NCBI GenBank assembly: GCA_020433835.1
Contig: JAGRBY010000318.1
Location: 1 to 8,260, forward strand
Length of the DNA: 8,260 nt
Source: Anaerolineae bacterium
GTDB lineage: Bacteria > Chloroflexota > Anaerolineae > 4572-78 > J111
Direction of reading: 5' to 3'
Shown here: positions 6,278-8,260 of the stretch, in pieces
Numbering within the stretch: the first letter of the stretch is position 1
Layout of the letters: each line of letters starts with the position of its first letter
Translations under genes and position numbers: made by a program
The notes under the pieces: generated by a model
Databases searched by the model: none
What the model saw: the letters and a program-made list of their open reading frames with translations, nothing else
What the model was told of the DNA's origin: nothing

Positions 6278-7057
6278 CTAAATTAACGCAATTGGCTGTT
6301 TCTCCGCCTTTTTGGCTTCTAACAGCGCTGTACAAAGTGACCCGTTGGCTTCCAGCGAGAGCCGTACAGTTCGGGCATAGACCAAATATTTCTCCAACTG
6401 CTCGGCTGGAACCGGTTTGCGGGCTAAATCAACAAATAAAGCCGCTTCAGGTCGATAGTCAAGGCCGATTTCCTCTCGTCGCTCAAGGTAGTCGCGCACA
6501 ATCGTGTCAGGCTCGATGATGACTTGCGTGTTTGACCCGATGCGCAAGATACATCGGTCACCTTCATACGACACGTCTTCGATACGCAGAGCGCAAATAG
6601 ACTCAAACGAGAGACCGCAGTCGCGCAGTCGCCGCAGAAAGGCTTCTTGTCGTTTCACATAGCCCTTCCGCAAAAACAGGCCGCGCAGTTCGCCCAGGTT
6701 TTCAAAGGCTTCCCCGGCAAAGGCTTCGGTAAAGGATTTGCCGCTGTTCACCCCTGCCTCGATCGCTGCTGATACGACGTTATCCTGAACCCGAACCGTC
6801 ACTTCTTGAACGGTGTCAACCCGCAGCAGTTCGCGCCGAATATCTTGGGCCATCATGTAGGCAAAATTGGGCGAACACCACGATGTCGGCATTTGGGTTT
6901 CTACGATTAAGTGATCGTTCTGAGCGTCGATCGATTTTATAAAGCCCAATGTGAGAACGGATTGATCCAATTCGGGATCGAGCACGCGACTCAGACGTTG
7001 TAGAATGATTCTTTCATTATGCGGTGGTGATAGATTCAACCTTGGCTCATCGTACAT
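6278..7057 (-). CDS. DUF59/MIP18-domain protein with long C-terminal extension
   Basis: 259 residues. Residues 16-91 match the MIP18/DUF59 (SufT/PaaD-like) fold: helix RIILQRLSRVLDPELDQSV, then TLGFIKSI, a strand (DHLIVETQM), the TSWCSPNF turn with the conserved Cys61, and a helix leading into EVTVRV. Proteins of this family assist Fe-S cluster or metal-centre assembly in the cytoplasm. A single DUF59 domain is about 100 residues, so roughly 150 extra residues (about 110-259) are unexplained. This part includes FLRRLRDCGLSFESICALR and a predicted strand-rich segment. The start is well supported by AGGAG seven bases upstream. It lies between an alcohol dehydrogenase and an amidohydrolase on the same strand, 192 bases after the first. 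From that context I infer a role in maturing a metalloenzyme encoded nearby, perhaps a di-iron monooxygenase. The N-terminal domain call is firm and the partner is not. Confidence 0.85.
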   Translation of the reverse strand: MYDEPRLNLSPPHNERIILQRLSRVLDPELDQSVLTLGFIKSIDAQNDHLIVETQMPTSWCSPNFAYMMAQDIRRELLRVDTVQEVTVRVQDNVVSAAIEAGVNSGKSFTEAFAGEAFENLGELRGLFLRKGYVKRQEAFLRRLRDCGLSFESICALRIEDVSYEGDRCILRIGSNTQVIIEPDTIVRDYLERREEIGLDYRPEAALFVDLARKPVPAEQLEKYLVYARTVRLSLEANGSLCTALLEAKKAEKQPIALI

Positions 7058-7142
7058 ACTTTATCTCCTGACCGTTCGGTGGTTGTGTTGTAAGCGTTCA
7101 GCTATAAGGATCGAGAATACAATAATTTCCGCATTTGCGTTG

Positions 7143-7206
7143 GGTAATTGGTAAATGGTAATTGGTTATTGAAGCTCTAATTACCATTTACTAATTACCA
7201 TTTACC
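7143..7206. repeat. Heptamer-based inverted repeat, copy 2
   Basis: GGTAATT, GGTAAAT, GGTAATT and GGTTATT follow each other from 7143. The 7143-7163 arm pairs with 7179-7199 at 20 of 21 positions across a 15-base loop, and the unit pattern continues to 7206. It is related to the copy at 6185-6240, best in inverted orientation, and both loops share TTCAAT when so aligned. It sits between the alcohol dehydrogenase and DUF59 genes. A long stem here would form in the intercistronic mRNA and may set relative expression or RNA cleavage. Confidence 0.8.
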
Positions 7207-7226
7207 TACGACTGTCCGCAAACGGT

Positions 7227-7240
7227 GGAAGTTATTAATT
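7227..7240 (-). repeat. Shared 3' motif (copy 2) after the alcohol dehydrogenase stop
   Basis: Minus-strand AATTAATAACTTCC begins 9 bases after the dehydrogenase stop and matches 12 of 14 bases at 6256-6269, which has the same placement relative to the DUF59 stop. No such block follows the amidohydrolase gene. Confidence 0.5.
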
Positions 7241-7249
7241 TTCCATGCC

Positions 7250-8260
7250 TTAGGGAACGATTACGCCGCGCCCAACGATGTTTCGGTTTTTGAAATCTTC
7301 AATGGCAGCGTTGATGTTGACCAGCGAATATTCTTGGGCGTGCAGCTTCACTTTGCCTTCGGCGTTCAGTTCCATCAGCTCGACCAACTCCATGTAGTTG
7401 CCGACCAGGCTACCGGCAACGGCAACTTCTTGAATAATCAAGTGGACGGTTGGAATACGAACTTCGCCACCATAGCCGACCATAAAGTGGGTGCCGCCCT
7501 GGCGCAGCATTTGCCAGCACAACTGCTCGGCCCCTAATTCGCCCACAAAATCGATGACGGCGTGTGCGCCACCGCTGGTGATCTCTTTGATCTCTTCGAC
7601 GATGGTTTCGGGGTTGCCGGCCAGGGTATGGGTTGCGCCCAACTCTTTGGCCAACTGGCGGGCCGACTCGTTGAAGTCGATGGCGATGGTGCGCGCGCCA
7701 CACAGTTCGTGCAGCGTTTGCAGGGCAATGTGGCCCAAACCGCCCACACCCAGAACAACGCAGTACTGGCCGGGGGTCAGTTGTTTGGCGGCGCGTTTCG
7801 CCACGCGATAGGCGGTAATTCCGGCATCGGCCAGCGGAGCCACTTCAACCGGCACTACGTTCGGGCTGAGTTTGATCAGCGCCCGCTCGTTGGTGAGGAA
7901 GTAATCGGCAAAACCGCCGTTAACGCCCAGGCCGGGGAATTGGCTGTTCTCACAGTACATATCCTCGCCCCGGCGGCAGCCGTAGCAGACGCCACAGGTG
8001 CGCAGCGGGTGGCAAATAACGGCATCGCCCCGCTTTACGGAGGTCACGCCGCTGCCGACCTCTTCAACCCAACCGGCATTTTCGTGGCCCATAATGTAGG
8101 GCAGCAGTTCGTTGTGGGGGTCCATCGCATCGCGCCAGACGCCTTCGATGATGTGTAAATCGGTGCGGCACAGACCGGCAGCGCCAACCCGCACGATGAC
8201 ATCGTTGGGCGATTTGATTTCCGGATCGGGGACGTCCTCCAATTTTAGTTCGACATCCAT
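7250..8260 (-). CDS. Zinc-containing NAD-dependent alcohol dehydrogenase (5' end probably beyond window)
   Basis: A medium-chain (MDR) dehydrogenase that would oxidise an alcohol to a ketone or aldehyde in the cytosol. In the 336 visible residues: catalytic zinc ligand Cys31 in GLCRTDLH, GHENAGWVEEVG (His59, Glu60), structural-zinc cysteines 89, 92, 95 and 103, a likely further catalytic ligand Asp145 in PLADAG, Rossmann loop LGVGGLG at 170-176, and Asp195 at the end of the second strand, which favours NAD over NADP. It ends in the usual family form GRGVIVP. The window starts this gene at an ATG on its very last base. Family members usually have 10-20 more residues (a short first strand before LxLEDVPDPE), so that Met is probably internal. 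It is upstream-most of three same-strand genes here. In di-iron monooxygenase clusters such enzymes oxidise the alcohol made from the alkane. The substrate here cannot be read from sequence. Confidence 0.93.
   Translation of the reverse strand: MDVELKLEDVPDPEIKSPNDVIVRVGAAGLCRTDLHIIEGVWRDAMDPHNELLPYIMGHENAGWVEEVGSGVTSVKRGDAVICHPLRTCGVCYGCRRGEDMYCENSQFPGLGVNGGFADYFLTNERALIKLSPNVVPVEVAPLADAGITAYRVAKRAAKQLTPGQYCVVLGVGGLGHIALQTLHELCGARTIAIDFNESARQLAKELGATHTLAGNPETIVEEIKEITSGGAHAVIDFVGELGAEQLCWQMLRQGGTHFMVGYGGEVRIPTVHLIIQEVAVAGSLVGNYMELVELMELNAEGKVKLHAQEYSLVNINAAIEDFKNRNIVGRGVIVP

Noticed and set aside
7071..7080. ACCG-TT-CGGT palindrome just before the DUF59 ribosome-binding site
   Set aside because: The arms are only four bases long, which is expected by chance and gives no stable hairpin.
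6185..7206. Possible CRISPR array or IS ends from the two repeat copies
   Set aside because: There are only two copies about 950 bases apart with a gene between them, their inner structure is a 7-bp tandem, and no transposase or cas gene is present.
7562..8158. 198-codon plus-strand frame opposite the alcohol dehydrogenase
   Set aside because: It is a shadow frame caused by the GC-rich codon bias of the dehydrogenase, whose zinc and NAD motifs are all intact.

Overview
All five genes in this window lie on the minus strand: two partial genes at the edges and three complete ones between them. The likely source is a mesophilic member of the Chloroflexota (Anaerolineae- or Herpetosiphon-like). 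This rests mainly on the end of the secreted metallopeptidase (RTFIPFVISR). It matches the '(Y/F)-(L/I)-P-hydrophobic-hydrophobic-x-R' tail that I recall from many exported Chloroflexota proteins. The assignment is an inference, with no marker gene behind it.

Layout from left to right: (a) 1-2152, a methyl-accepting chemotaxis protein with a periplasmic Cache-type sensor, tandem HAMP and a canonical signalling hairpin; its C-terminus runs off the left edge. (b) 2275-4275, a secreted multidomain zinc metallopeptidase: signal segment, propeptide-like region, HExxHxxxxxD zinc site, calcium-binding-like loop, two Ig-like repeats and the terminal motif. A weak terminator-like stem-loop separates it from (a). 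(c) 4276-5015, about 740 bases with no convincing gene but at least six inverted repeats, two of them terminator-like, plus a 9-bp tandem repeat. (d) 5016-8260, three metabolic genes transcribed right to left: Zn/NAD alcohol dehydrogenase (5' end outside the window), a DUF59/MIP18-type protein with a long C-terminal extension, and an amidohydrolase of the Amidohydro_2 family. The two spacers inside this cluster (192 and 218 bases) each carry a copy of the same heptamer-based inverted repeat, and a shared 14-base motif just after the upstream gene's stop.

The set of alcohol dehydrogenase, DUF59 protein and amidohydrolase is one I recall next to soluble di-iron monooxygenase genes (propane-monooxygenase type, prm/mim) in actinobacteria. 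A plausible reading is the accessory end of a short-chain alkane or secondary-alcohol oxidation cluster whose monooxygenase would lie beyond the right edge. That is a prediction, because no monooxygenase gene is visible here. In that reading the dehydrogenase oxidises the alcohol product, the DUF59 protein helps metal or Fe-S maturation, and the amidohydrolase has an undefined role.

The least explained parts are the stem-loop-rich island at 4276-5015 and the paired heptamer repeats at about 6185-6240 and 7143-7206.
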